This document shows, one piece after another, positions 20,028 through 29,365 of a stretch of DNA of 62,542 nt; positions within the stretch are counted from its first letter, which is position 1, and each line of letters starts with the position of its first letter. Position numbers and translations under genes: made by a program. The stretch is from Paulinella micropora (Eukaryota; Cercozoa; Imbricatea; Euglyphida): the NCBI GenBank assembly GCA_009731375.1, contig BJOX01000112.1, forward strand, positions 29,689 through 92,230. The letters are read 5' to 3'. The notes under the pieces were generated by a model, which did no database searches, had not been told where the DNA came from, and saw nothing but the letters and a program-made list of their open reading frames with translations.

Positions 20028-21722
20028 TTGGAAAGTTGGGAAGATCGTCAGAGATGTCAGAGAGTCGCTTTAATGCCTACTGTTACAAAGAAACTCAAAG
20101 TTGGCTGTATTGCTTCGACGCTAGCAGCCTATGACGTGGCTGAAAACAATTTATTTGATAGATTTGGGAAAAATTCCGAGACGGTTCGAATTACGGGCGT
20201 TGTAACGAATCTCACCGAGCAGCACGCTACTCTCAGCCTCAAAGCAGAAGATAATGAATGGTCTGTCCAAGTCCCACGCGGTCTAGCACGAGTGGAGGAT
20301 GAGTCCAAGAAATGAAAATACCTCAACGCAACCGGAGAGATCATTTGGGGTTCAGTTTCAGACAAAGCTTTCTCAGTTCAGTTCACAAAGATTCCTCTTA
20401 ATGTCAATGTCTCACGCGAGGATTTTATTAAGTCAATCCGAGATGTGAATGGCATTTTGGGGAACAACAACAGCAGTGATACAAATGCAGCGAACCAAGG
20501 GAAAGCTAAGGCTATTGCTACTCATCTTGAGAACCTCTACAGCGCTCCGAGTTTGCACAAACTGTACAAAGAGTACTTCGATGACTCGAAGGACATCAAG
20601 AGGAATTCGACAAAAGCGGTTGTCTCTCTCGTGCTCGCTACTCAAATTGTAAACGAGGCTATCCAGTGGCCCTTCGTCGTTCAGTCTGAGCTCATTGAGA
20701 AGCAATATGAGGAACTAGGTGAAGAACTGGAAGAGGGCGACGGACAGCCCCCACCGAAGAGACCAAGAAACAATTTGGAAGGTGAAAGCACTGTCAGCAC
20801 GGACATTGACAATGCTCTGAAGAGACAAGAAGAGCTTAGGCAAAGACTTTTGAAAGCCCGTCAGGTCGACAAAGGCGGAAAGAAAGTAAAGTTCGACGCA
20901 TCCATCCTCAACGAGCTGCAGGAAGCGATCGAGGAGCTCGAACGCAGGATCAAGGAAGCGGCGGAAGACAAAGGTATATCATCTAATTCTTTCATCGGCG
21001 CTTCAGGTTTTTCCAATTCAATTTCCGGAGGGGAGAAGGCCGAGTTGATATAAGAATTTCAAAGCCTGCCGGGTTCGGAAGACGTGGACTTTGACGTGTT
21101 GAAGAAGATCAAGTTGGGTAAAGAGTACATCAGCCTTAAGGAGCTTCTACCGTCAAAGAAGAAGACTCTCATCGGCAAGTCCTATGAGTCGGAGCCAAAG
21201 ACGGTCACCACCGAATCTTTTTTGGACTTGGTTCGCAAACTCATCGTCCTCTATTCTAAGCACCACCCCGAACACGCCGAAGACATGTGGGATCACTATC
21301 GTTATTTGGAGTTAATCGCTAGAAAGAACACTTTGTCTTCAGTAATGAGATGGGATAAAGAAACTCGTGGCAGAAGCAAGCTGGGACAGTGGCACAAGGG
21401 CACCCTTCCTTTCGTTCTTGCCACAGCTATCCTCGATCCCATCGCTACTTCCCAGACTTCCAACCAGTTCAGTGGCCAAGGCACCTCGAAGACTCCACGC
21501 AACATCAGCAACACCCGCGGTGGCAACCAAGCCAAGCAACAAAGCCAGAAGTCGAAGAAGGTTTGTTAAATCAACTGGGCGGACGGCTTGGACTGCAGCT
21601 ACAAAGACGACTGCCGTTTCCTTCATCGGTGTCCAGTGTGTCCTGGCAACAAAGACCACAAACGCGCGGACTGCCCAGACGGCGACAATGGGAAGTGGGG
21701 CAAACGGAGGGCTGGGAAGTGA
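20028..21722 (+). pseudogene. Gag-like gene with two C-terminal zinc fingers, three in-frame stops
   Basis: A single reading frame of about 565 codons carries plausible protein throughout but contains TGA at 20313, TAA at 21051 and TAA at 21567, with no frameshift. It shows a globular N-terminal region (about residues 1-210), a charged, proline-containing coiled-coil-like segment (EELGEELEEG to EELERRIKEA), a second helical region (KKIKLGKEYISL, DLVRKLIVLY), a Gln/Asn/Thr-rich linker, and then C-x5-C-x3-H followed by C-x2-C-x5-H-x4-C at 21590-21680. Zinc fingers of this paired type end the Gag proteins of DIRS/Ngaro-type and some other retroelements, so Gag is the best guess. No polymerase follows: the frame stops inside an 86-bp palindrome. 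Confidence 0.55.
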
Positions 21723-21774
21723 AGGAGCCTTAAGGCTCCTTCACTTCCCAGCCCTCCGTTTGCCCCACTTCCCA
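21689..21774. repeat. Perfect 86-bp palindrome
   Basis: The left arm 21689-21731 is the exact reverse complement of the right arm 21732-21774 (43 bases each, no spacer, centre CCTT|AAGG). The Gag-like frame runs into the left arm and stops at TGA 21720-21722. It would form a perfect hairpin or cruciform. Either a genuine foldback end or an assembly or library artefact. Confidence 0.95.
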
Positions 21775-22140
21775 GAGAGTGAAAGCAGTACAGTGGAGCG
21801 AGTAGCTCTCAGGGTCCATCATTTGCAAGTCCCCTTAGGTGGGGCTTCCCCTTCCACTGCTCTTTCTTCTTCTAAAGGGGCTCGCAAGACTTGGGATCCA
21901 GGTGGTCGCGAGCACACAACCAACGTTGCAGTTTCTCGCACTGGCAATTCGTCTTTCAGCAGCCCCAGTCCTCACTTTGACTCCCATTCAACTACAACTC
22001 TGGCCCCGGTTCACTGACACTAATAGCTGGGCTCACCGACACCACTTTTTTCCAGTCTTCGTTTCTATTGTCGTCAGATTGCTCATCTGCTTCAGCCTCT
22101 TCTCACTTCTTCTACTAATCTAATTGTTAGTCAGAGCTCC
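21775..22140. other. Spacer between Gag-like gene and copy B
   Basis: About 365 bases, G/C-rich at first and then C/T-rich. Open frames exist but have no recognised content. Confidence 0.5.
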
Positions 22141-22143
22141 TCT

Positions 22144-22785
22144 TCAGCAATAGACTGTCCTCTCTCCTCTGCATGAGGCGCGTAGGTCGGTCTCGATCAA
22201 GGCCGATGGTAGCCTCGCGGCATTGGACCGCATTTCCTCCTTCGCCCCAAGGGGTGCGTCCGTACATCTGGCGAGGGTCAGTTGTAAGTAGGTACAACTC
22301 ACGTGAGTGCGTCGCGTCGGCTCTGTGTATGCATCCCACAGGGTGAAGGTCCATGCCAAGAGCGGCCATGCGATGAAATTGTAGTGTTCGCTGTGCGGGT
22401 AGAACATGTACTGTACGGACAGCCACTGAATTTCATCCTCCGGGGGCGGGATCTGGTAAGTTCCACGCTCGTCATCTGCCGTGCGCAGCAACGCTCGTTC
22501 CACTCGAGGGTGAAGCCACCGATTGGTAGAGGTATGTAAAGTGGCATTGTCGGGCCATAGTATTAGGCCTTGGCTGGTGATCATCTGTTCCGGGATCCAG
22601 TAGCCAAGGTGTAGGCATTCGGGATCCAGTAGCCAAGGTGTAGGCATTTGGGATGAGTACCGGCGAGGCAGACGGAGGCTATCGTTGGGAAGTAGTTGGC
22701 GTATACCTCCTTGACAATCCACAGGTCTCCGTCCATGCCAGGAGAGCTTGCAGTAGGGGGCGTAGGATCGAGCGGGCTTAGCCAT
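22144..22785 (-). pseudogene. Copy B 3' segment
   Basis: A 213-codon open segment matching the beginning of copy A 1693-2817. It shares words such as RPVDCQ and YWIPEQM but contains a 31-bp tandem duplication (22591-22650) that repeats a short peptide (LHLGYWIP) across frames. Function unknown. This is the last piece of copy B before homology to copy A ends. Confidence 0.4.
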
Positions 22786-23057
22786 ACGTCTGGTATTGTC
22801 AGAACCGGACGGTAGATCTCGGGTTGGCCCAGGCGTAGGACAGCCGATGGAGTGGCGGACTCAATCTGTCGGAGTTGTATAGGGTGGCCGATGCGGTCAC
22901 GGTTAGCTGGTGTCGTAGGCTGAGGTTCAAATTCTCTGAGCGAGCGGAGGGAGAACTCATCCAAGGGGCCGCGTCCGACGATGGGGGACACGTTGGCCAG
23001 TGGCAGGTATGGAGGCCGACGTCTGCCTGCCGCGCAGGCCGCTGACGCGTTCAACAC
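22581..23057 (-). pseudogene. Copy B Ser/Pro-rich segment
   Basis: A 158-codon frame with LANVSPIVGRGPLDEFSL and ATPSAVL words shared with copy A 2814-3815. The serine runs that are long in copy A are nearly absent here. Probably part of a polyprotein; no domain recognised. Confidence 0.4.
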
Positions 23058-23298
23058 TCCTAGTCAAGGAGATTGAGCGAGCTGTTGTCGCGCCAGTTCG
23101 TCCTCCCTTTTCCAGGCTGAGTTCAAGCACCATGTCGCTGAAGGCGTTTGTTAGGAAGGTGTGGCCTTCCATTCCCGGGCAGAGTCACCCGTGCTAGGGG
23201 TAGCAGTCGCAGTAGCCGAAGGGGTCGGTGACTCCTCTGAGCTTGGGGTGCTTCCAGCTTTCGTCTTTTGGAGGACGGTGGCGGAGTGCGTTTGTCTT

Positions 23299-24039
23299 TC
23301 AGGTGCCCCCACGATGGCGTGTGGTGACGTGTTGCGACTGCGCGCACGAAGGGTGGCTGGCCTTGTCTTCGTCACCTTGTTCGCTTTCCGACTCAACTTC
23401 TTCGTCTTGTTCCTCAACGTTTTCGACTTCCTCTTTGTCTTGTCCGTCGGCCTCCTCATCATCTTCCTCGTCACCCTCGTCTAGGTTCTTGACATGGCCG
23501 TCGCTAGGCGATGGCTTGCCCATCATGAACAGGTTAACGTGGCGACCGTAGAGGTGAGCGTTCGAGGTGGACAAGAGGTCATGCGAAGTCGAAGGGGGTT
23601 GTAAGTTGGGACGACGACCGATGATTCTGTTGAACTTGGCTATCGAGTGGGACGTTTCCTTCGCCAACGTGGTGGGGCGGAAGTCATAGCTGACCGTGGC
23701 CAATTGCAGATCACCGACCTGTAGTGGCGTGTCTGAGAGAGACTCGAAGAGGTGGAACTCAGTCTCGTAGACGATTTGCTTGGAGGCAGGCTTCAGGGGC
23801 ATGTAGTCCGTGGGCCGGATTGCTTGCGCGTCGTCAATAGAGAGGTTGAGTTGGGCCGCGACCTCGTTGGCCAGAAGCAAGTTCATACCATCGGGGAGGT
23901 GGTTCGAAATATAGATCGTGATGGCATGGAGCGGGCTGGGTCGCTGCGACGAATAGCTCAATGCCTTCAGCAAGGACAGCGTTGATATCCACGGAGGAGC
24001 GTGCGTCGACGGGCGGAAGAGACACGATCTCGAATCCAT
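23299..24039 (-). CDS. Copy B post-protease and acidic segment
   Basis: A 246-codon frame. The first half (HLPDGMNLLLANEVAAQLNL, IRPTDYMPLKP, YETEFHLFE) is nearly identical to copy A 4101-4709. The second half is strongly acidic (Asp/Glu-rich, about residues 185-230), exactly where copy A has its expanded GAA tract. It probably continues the protease-like region of 23834-24247 in another frame. Retropepsin C-terminal half is an inference. Confidence 0.45.
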   Translation of the reverse strand: MDSRSCLFRPSTHAPPWISTLSLLKALSYSSQRPSPLHAITIYISNHLPDGMNLLLANEVAAQLNLSIDDAQAIRPTDYMPLKPASKQIVYETEFHLFESLSDTPLQVGDLQLATVSYDFRPTTLAKETSHSIAKFNRIIGRRPNLQPPSTSHDLLSTSNAHLYGRHVNLFMMGKPSPSDGHVKNLDEGDEEDDEEADGQDKEEVENVEEQDEEVESESEQGDEDKASHPSCAQSQHVTTRHRGGT

Positions 24040-24530
24040 GGTGTAGTACCCGGGCCACGCCTTTGCAGTTGCATGCGGAATCCAAAACGCACGAAGTCTT
24101 ACCGATGCAGTCTTCGTCCGGTGGTGACCGAAGGGATTTGCGTACGTAGATGCTCCCGCAGACGACCGTCGGGATCGTACAGATGCGGAGTGGACGCCGT
24201 GTTGTTCGAGGCGATGAGCGTTTCGTCATGTGGAAAGCCCGAGGCAAATTGCGCGTGGCGGCCGAGGATGGCTTCCAGTTGCAGTGTTTGCCCTCGTCCT
24301 GACAACGCTGCTGGCAAAGCTTGCATTGATCGAACGAATGCTTCGGGGTCTGGTCTGGCTTGAGGAACTGGTTATGTTCCTTGCAGTAGGCACACGGGAC
24401 TCCGGTAAAGGGTGGGCGCTTCGGTGAGCTCGGGGCGGATTTGGTGGCAGCCGTGACGTTTTCTTCGGAGGGATGGCGATCACGTTTGCACCGGTGAGGG
24501 GCGGGCGTGTTGCCGTCGTCTTTTTAGCCG
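23834..24530 (-). CDS. Copy B cysteine-rich and protease-like segment
   Basis: An open frame from about 24530 down to 23834. The first part has a proline/lysine-rich linker, then C-x2-C (CAYC, near 24390), then C-x2-C-x3-C (CKLCQQRC, near 24320) and another Cys six residues later, a probable zinc-binding site like the nucleocapsid part of Gag. About 75 residues further is CVLDSACNCKG (near 24080), a candidate aspartic-protease active site of the hydrophobic-hydrophobic-Asp-Ser-Ala type. Order Gag, zinc region, protease supports a retroelement polyprotein. The protease call is tentative, because the canonical Gly is replaced. Confidence 0.5.
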
Positions 24531-24547
24531 GGAGCGGTTTGTCCGTC

Positions 24548-24964
24548 TTAGTCCGCTTGTTGGGGCGTCCACGATCCGGTGACGTAGCCGGTTGAACCAT
24601 CCGACATGGAGTCGGCCTTGCGCTTCTGATGTGGCGGGCGCTTGGGCTCCTTGTTCTCCTGCTGCGCCTTGCGCTGTCTGTTCCTCTGGCGGGTGTCAAC
24701 CTTGGCGGATGAGTCGCGAGGGGAGGCAGAAGGCGTTGGGCGAGAAGGGCGCTCACGCAGTCGCTTGTAGATGGCGGCCGTCGAGTGCTTCGTGACGCTT
24801 TCCATCCATGGCCAATATTCTTCCATGACGTGGAGGTCGAGGGAGTTGGTCCAGGGGAGAAGGTCAGCGAGGTCGCGGGGCCAAGCGATGCCAAGTGTGT
24901 TGAGTACCTCGGCAGCGTACCGAGTCCATCGATCGCGTTCCATAGAGGTGAGCATCCGGAACAC
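24548..24964 (-). CDS. Copy B Gag-like C-terminal segment
   Basis: A 138-codon frame: MERDRWTRYAAEVLNTLGIA and WPRDLADLLPWTNSLDLHVM lead into a Lys/Arg/Gln-rich tail (RQRNRQRKAQQ, PPHQKRKADS). Unlike copy A, the joint codon is TAC-GCT, so the protein reads through. The basic tail would suit a nucleic-acid-binding Gag. It ends at a stop before the cysteine-rich frame. Confidence 0.45.
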   Translation of the reverse strand: MFRMLTSMERDRWTRYAAEVLNTLGIAWPRDLADLLPWTNSLDLHVMEEYWPWMESVTKHSTAAIYKRLRERPSRPTPSASPRDSSAKVDTRQRNRQRKAQQENKEPKRPPHQKRKADSMSDGSTGYVTGSWTPQQAD

Positions 24965-25016
24965 ATCGCGAACTTGGTTTGCGTCGGCCGTCCAGTAGCC
25001 AGCGGCGTAGGCCGTG

Positions 25017-25424
25017 TCATAGCTGGTGATGCACCGGTTGACATAAGCAGCGAGCTTTCCTTCTTAAAGCGTCAAAGCTTAAGGGCTTGCATGGCTGGTC
25101 GCTTCGTGTCTCCCTTGTCCAGACGTCCTTTGAATAGTTCCATGACTTATTCAATGAGCATGTAAGGGATGATGCACCAGACGTGAGTGCGTTCGTCGGT
25201 AACACGGATATAGCGAGCCCAGTACTCGTCCATGAGGGCCACTGCAGCTTTGTCTCCCAACTTGTGTACCGTGTCAATGATACGGTTGCAGCCAAAAGAA
25301 TTGCCAAGTTGTTCAGCTGTAGGTTGAACGCAAGTTCACGGGCTTGAGTTGCAGCGTCAGCGGTCGGCACAATCGCTGGACGGGTCGTCACAAAGAGGGA
25401 TCGGACTGGAGTCATCATATGCAA
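25017..25424 (-). pseudogene. Copy B Gag-like segment
   Basis: A 135-codon frame sharing ARELAFNLQLNNL and neighbouring words with copy A 5183-5770. A frame change after about residue 55 (loss of the NRIIDTVYKWG frame) shows that this copy is also damaged, at a different place from copy A. Confidence 0.4.
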
Positions 25425-25996
25425 GGTGCGGGTGGTACACCAACAGCGGTGGTTGATCGCAGGATCCTTCCTCCTGACGATGCCGAAGGGGACTCATTGC
25501 CCGTGGATGACGGGGATGGTGCTGTCGTCCGAGGACGGGCAGGGCCTGTCTCCGTCGAAGGGGAGGGCGTCGGAGTCTCAGTCGTCGTGCTGGATGATGA
25601 GCTGGATGACGAACTCGAAGACGAACTCGACGATGAATTCGACGATGAGCTCGATGATGAACTCGCGGGAGCCGTAGTCACGGTTGCTTCTGTCACGGAG
25701 GCTCCACCTCGGTCCTCCGCGGAGGGGCTTGCACCGGCAGCGAGCAAGGTCGGGTACGTTTCTTCCGGAAAGGAGAAAAGGGGGCTCAGCGTGATGCGAC
25801 TACCTTTCAACGTTGTACCCAACGAGATGCGAGTCGTTGAACGTACGGGTGTCATGGTGGTGGGTGCTGAACCTGACAAACCAGTCGAGATGATCGACGG
25901 GGTAGTTGCCGTCTGCGTTGGGAGGGCCGGTATAGGTCCAAGGGGGCCGCTCAGCGGTCGAAGTGGCGACGCAAAGGCTGGATCCGACATAGACAA
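25415..25996 (-). CDS. Copy B Ser-rich N-terminal segment
   Basis: A 193-codon frame: MSMSDPAFASPLRPLSG, then a Thr/Pro-rich part, then a Ser run (about residues 107-137) encoded by a GATGAGCTC-type repeat, then Pro/Thr-rich sequence. Homologous to copy A 5767-6300. No domain recognised. Confidence 0.4.
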   Translation of the reverse strand: MSMSDPAFASPLRPLSGPLGPIPALPTQTATTPSIISTGLSGSAPTTMTPVRSTTRISLGTTLKGSRITLSPLFSFPEETYPTLLAAGASPSAEDRGGASVTEATVTTAPASSSSSSSSNSSSSSSSSSSSSSSSSTTTETPTPSPSTETGPARPRTTAPSPSSTGNESPSASSGGRILRSTTAVGVPPAPCI

Positions 25997-26157
25997 AGTG
26001 CGACTGACCAGTGGGGCGTGCGGACGTGCTGCAAGGAGTGATCCCAGTGATGGAAGCGGTTCACGGGGCAGGGGTGCAGCTCCAGCTGCCAGGGCGGGCG
26101 AATGGATTGACTGGTGTCATTGCAGGTACCCGACTGATGGGTACCAATGCTGTTGCA

Positions 26158-26562
26158 CTAGCCGGCATCGCAACTGGAGTAAAGGCCGTCGTTGGGGTTG
26201 CCACGGGGGACGATGCTGCAGTAGGCAGTGGGGCAGCTAGGGTGGTGGGGCTCGCTAATGGGTGACTCGGTGGTGCAGGTCCCAAAGGGATGCTTCCCAG
26301 AGCAGGTGATGGGAGTGCTTGTAGGAGTAGGAAGTACCAATCCTGAAAGTGATCCAGGCGCCCCAGGGATCGAAGTCGAAACAGGCAAATGGTTAACAAA
26401 TTCCTCAATAGGAATGATAGTACCCAGTTGGTTCCAGAGAGCTTCGTGCTGTGCCGCAGAGCCTGTAGGTCCCAGGTACTCCTGGTAGATGTCGTGGGCT
26501 GTCACGTTGGAGTTACACATCAACTTAAGGGCAGGTGTCGGTACCAATGGAAGATGAAGCAA
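26158..26562 (-). CDS. Copy B first ORF, Pro/Thr-rich
   Basis: A 134-codon frame with the same MLHLPLVPTP start as copy A and closely similar sequence for about 80 residues, then divergence by frameshift. Conservation of the start between copies supports this ATG. Confidence 0.45.
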   Translation of the reverse strand: MLHLPLVPTPALKLMCNSNVTAHDIYQEYLGPTGSAAQHEALWNQLGTIIPIEEFVNHLPVSTSIPGAPGSLSGLVLPTPTSTPITCSGKHPFGTCTTESPISEPHHPSCPTAYCSIVPRGNPNDGLYSSCDAG

Positions 26563-27322
26563 ATTAGTTTGCTTATCTTTACTGCCTTGAGTAAAATATT
26601 ACGGTATTCACCAGAGTAGTTGGTTTTACTGCCTTGAGTAAAATATTACGGTATTCACCAGAGTAGGTGGTGAACAGGTCTTCTCGGAACTGCGTTGATT
26701 GCGTCCAGGAGAGGTCCATAGTGAGAGGAGTTGACTTCCCTTCTTCAAATTCCTCCAGGAATTTCTTCTCAGAAAGCAGGAGACCATGGTGGACGCCCAG
26801 GATGGTAAAAGGATCCAGACATTTCCTCTTGTGCTCTCGAAGACGTGACAGGGGATCGTCATGACGTGAATTGGCGAACATGGGTTACCAGGAGTAAGCC
26901 AAGCAGTGTTGGTACACTTGTAGAACGCGATGAGCAGCAGAGAGGGTGATCTTGCTGGGTGATAAGGGGTGACCCTAACACAAACAAAACCACACACATA
27001 CTGTGTTGGTTGACTGCATAGAGTGTAGAAGAACAGAGAGACGACACAAAAATGCAAAGACAGGTGAACGATCTGCCTCACATACGTGTTTTTGATGACC
27101 TCTGATCTCCTACGTTCGTTGAGTAGTACCTTCCTTGTAGGAGGTGCTTTCAAATCGATCTGTCGACAGAGCACACATAACTCTGTGTGTGCAGTTTCCA
27201 CTTGAAAGGAAAATTCGAATTGTGAGTTTGGATACAATCCCAAGGGATAAATACGCAACGAACTCTTATTAAAAGTCTCTATGGCTGCATTAAGTCCTGA
27301 CTCTAGAGAGCAGGTGAAATAC
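26563..27322 (-). promoter_or_regulatory. 5' leader of copy B
   Basis: Homologous to the copy A leader (6863-7565). It contains a 46-bp tandem duplication at 26579-26666 that copy A has only once. Role as leader or LTR-like end is inferred from position. Confidence 0.35.
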
Positions 27323-27576
27323 CAGTAAATAGCTGAGGTCACTTCGTTTATTTACGTAGATTCAAATTTCTACTTGTTTGCAGACTTGGAATGCAAAATC
27401 ACAGTGACGAACACGACTGAACGTAGATTGTGAGTTGGCTAAGCCGCACTGAGCTTTGCAAAAACTACTGAAAAGTACTTGAAGAATGTCTTCAAGTCCA
27501 ACTCAAGTTGTGGTTTAAGTGTCCAGGAATTGCATTTGGGAAAAAGTTTGGATTCATTTTTCACCGGACCGTGTCC

Positions 27577-27771
27577 TGTTAGACTACTGTTGTTAATACA
27601 GCAATCTATGATAGCTACTACACTGTCAACACACTACAACAACTTAATGAGAAAAGGCGCCAACAGACGCGCCACGTAACTTGACTGGCCGGATCATAAG
27701 TAATGGCTCTAACGACACCGTTACTCCGATACGGCCGGTCCATAACTATTAATTAATTATTAGTTCCAACA
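27577..27771 (-). repeat. Copia 3' LTR
   Basis: TG...CA-bounded 195 bp. On the minus strand it begins TGTTGGAACTAATAATTAAT and contains TGTCGTTAGAGCCATTAC, also present in the right LTR. It is preceded on the minus strand by a purine tract (27772-27781, CCAGGGGGAG), a typical polypurine tract. Confidence 0.7.
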
Positions 27772-27781
27772 CTCCCCCTGG
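27772..27781 (-). other. Polypurine tract
   Basis: CCAGGGGGAG on the minus strand, immediately before the 3' LTR: the expected plus-strand primer site. Confidence 0.65.
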
Positions 27782-28864
27782 AACAAAGTAAATTAATATT
27801 AAGTTACTGCCGTTCCTAATTAAGTTACGTCTCCTACTACTATTTTGTGAAACATTAGAAAACACAAACTCAAAACATATTCTCTTACCCTCACTCTCTC
27901 CGAGAAGTAATTGTTGGGGTTGGTTACCCTCCTATCCACAGCGAGTACGTATCGACTAGAGTACATACAAGGCACCGGGCCTGTGGTATATTCGGACCTA
28001 CCCAACGAGAAGAGGATTAACTCCCTACTCTCCCTATCTCGCAAACGAGTAAGAGAAACATGCAAAAACCACATACATATGTATCATATAAGAATACAGA
28101 GATATGATAATAACTTCAAAAGAAGTAGTAACATAAATATGTAATAAATATACAAAAAATATATATGTCTATATATGATATATATTCACATATGATCATA
28201 ATATGAAAACTAAAATTTGGAAGCGCTTCCCGTAAGGGTATATAAAAATAACAAAAGTAATATAATATATATCACAAATACAAATATCTGTAATTATCAG
28301 CGGGTCTGGGGGTCGGGTAGATGCCCGGGGCCTATCAAGACATATAGTCTGATCAATCGCCCTTCGAATTCGTCTACCACTCCACCCCCAAGTTGATTTT
28401 ATCGATTTTTATATATAGTGTAATTACAAAGGGTTTTCAGCATTTGAGTGATACGATCTAGGAGGTAGTGCGTGTTCCCGAGCTTACGCCAGCACGGGAA
28501 CACGAACGTACTTAGTAAGTTTATAGCTAAGTTGCCGGGGCCCGAATCAGCCTTTGCCGCGGCGCTTCTCATCCTCCCCCTCAACTTAGTAAAGTCATGC
28601 AACTGAATGATTATTACAACTTAACGGGGGGAGGGAAGAGAAAGGTGGAAGTCCAGGCATGTCATGCCTCTTCTCCTGTAAGGAGGTACGACTTCACTGG
28701 GCGCGCGTTGAATCTCACGCTCGCGCTCAAGTCACCTATATCACTCCCCTCAATGTACAGTATGCGAGAAATATAATATACGAGAATTAACGATCCGCTT
28801 CTGAGAATATAATTATAAATGATCATAGCATGAATAATTATGCTGGAACTTGAATACCCGGTAC
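27782..28864 (-). other. 3' untranslated region of Copia unit 1
   Basis: About 1.1 kb between the RNase H stop and the polypurine tract. It is AT-rich (28080-28280) with TATATA words and has no supported gene. This is long for a Copia element, which normally has a short 3' UTR; it may contain an unrelated insertion. Confidence 0.5.
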
Positions 28865-29356
28865 TTACAACGCGATTTTAATACCAAACTTTGCGAGAAA
28901 TTCTTTCACCAACTTCACCGAGATTTGGTCAGCCAGGTAATTGAATTTCTCGTACGTGAAATTTATTTTGGTAAATAAATCCGCGATGTTTTCCTCCGTC
29001 GGTACCCGGAACAACTTGACAACTCCCTTCTTAACCAACTTCTCGAGCAGGTGGTACCTGACATCGATATGTTTGGTTCTTGACTCCCCTAACCCCCTTT
29101 CTGAGAGGATGATGGTCCCCTCATTGTCCTCGAACAAGGGGGTGAAACCTCTTATGGGCAAACCGATGTCACGGAGGGATTGTCTTAAAGCAAGCAACTC
29201 CCTTACTGCTTCGTTAGCTGATACGGTCTCCGATTCAAGGGTGGATTGAAGTTTACCAAACCATGCTACCGGCGCCCCGTTGAAGAGAAAGATATACCCA
29301 GAACGGGATTTCCTTGTAACCTTTTCTCCAGCAAAGTCTGAGTCGACGTATCCCAC
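28865..29356 (-). CDS. Copia RNase H (unit 1)
   Basis: 163 codons: GYVDSDFAG (first catalytic Asp), RSGYIFLFNGAPVAW, E in SETVSANEA, the RTKHIDVRYHLLEKLV block and NIADLFTK near the C-terminus. This is the standard Copia RNase H with all landmark residues present. It removes the RNA strand during reverse transcription. The upstream RT frame stops 10 bases before it, so the original polyprotein is split here by a stop/frameshift. Confidence 0.85.
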   Translation of the reverse strand: MGYVDSDFAGEKVTRKSRSGYIFLFNGAPVAWFGKLQSTLESETVSANEAVRELLALRQSLRDIGLPIRGFTPLFEDNEGTIILSERGLGESRTKHIDVRYHLLEKLVKKGVVKLFRVPTEENIADLFTKINFTYEKFNYLADQISVKLVKEFLAKFGIKIAL

Positions 29357-29365
29357 GAGAGGGTG

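Larger units (their letters stand above)
22140..27322 (-). mobile_element. Retroelement copy B (gag/protease-like, no RT seen)
   Basis: Second copy of the element at 170-7565, same strand and gene order, starting at the shared GGTATTTCACCT end (27322) and stopping at about 22140, some 2 kb short of copy A. It retains about 350 bp in the cysteine-rich region that copy A lacks, and keeps frames that copy A has lost. It carries its own tandem duplications (22591-22650, unit about 31 bp; 26579-26666, unit about 46 bp). No polymerase or integrase motif seen. It directly abuts the sequence that flanks the Copia array. Confidence 0.6.

Noticed and set aside
20028-21722. Stop codon reassignment in the organism
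   Set aside because: FPGS and PSMG4 exons contain no internal stops and end in TAA, so standard code applies.
23299-24247. Confirmed retropepsin in copy B
   Set aside because: The Asp-Ser-Ala motif is suggestive, but the normal Gly is missing and no second motif was confirmed; kept only as a candidate.
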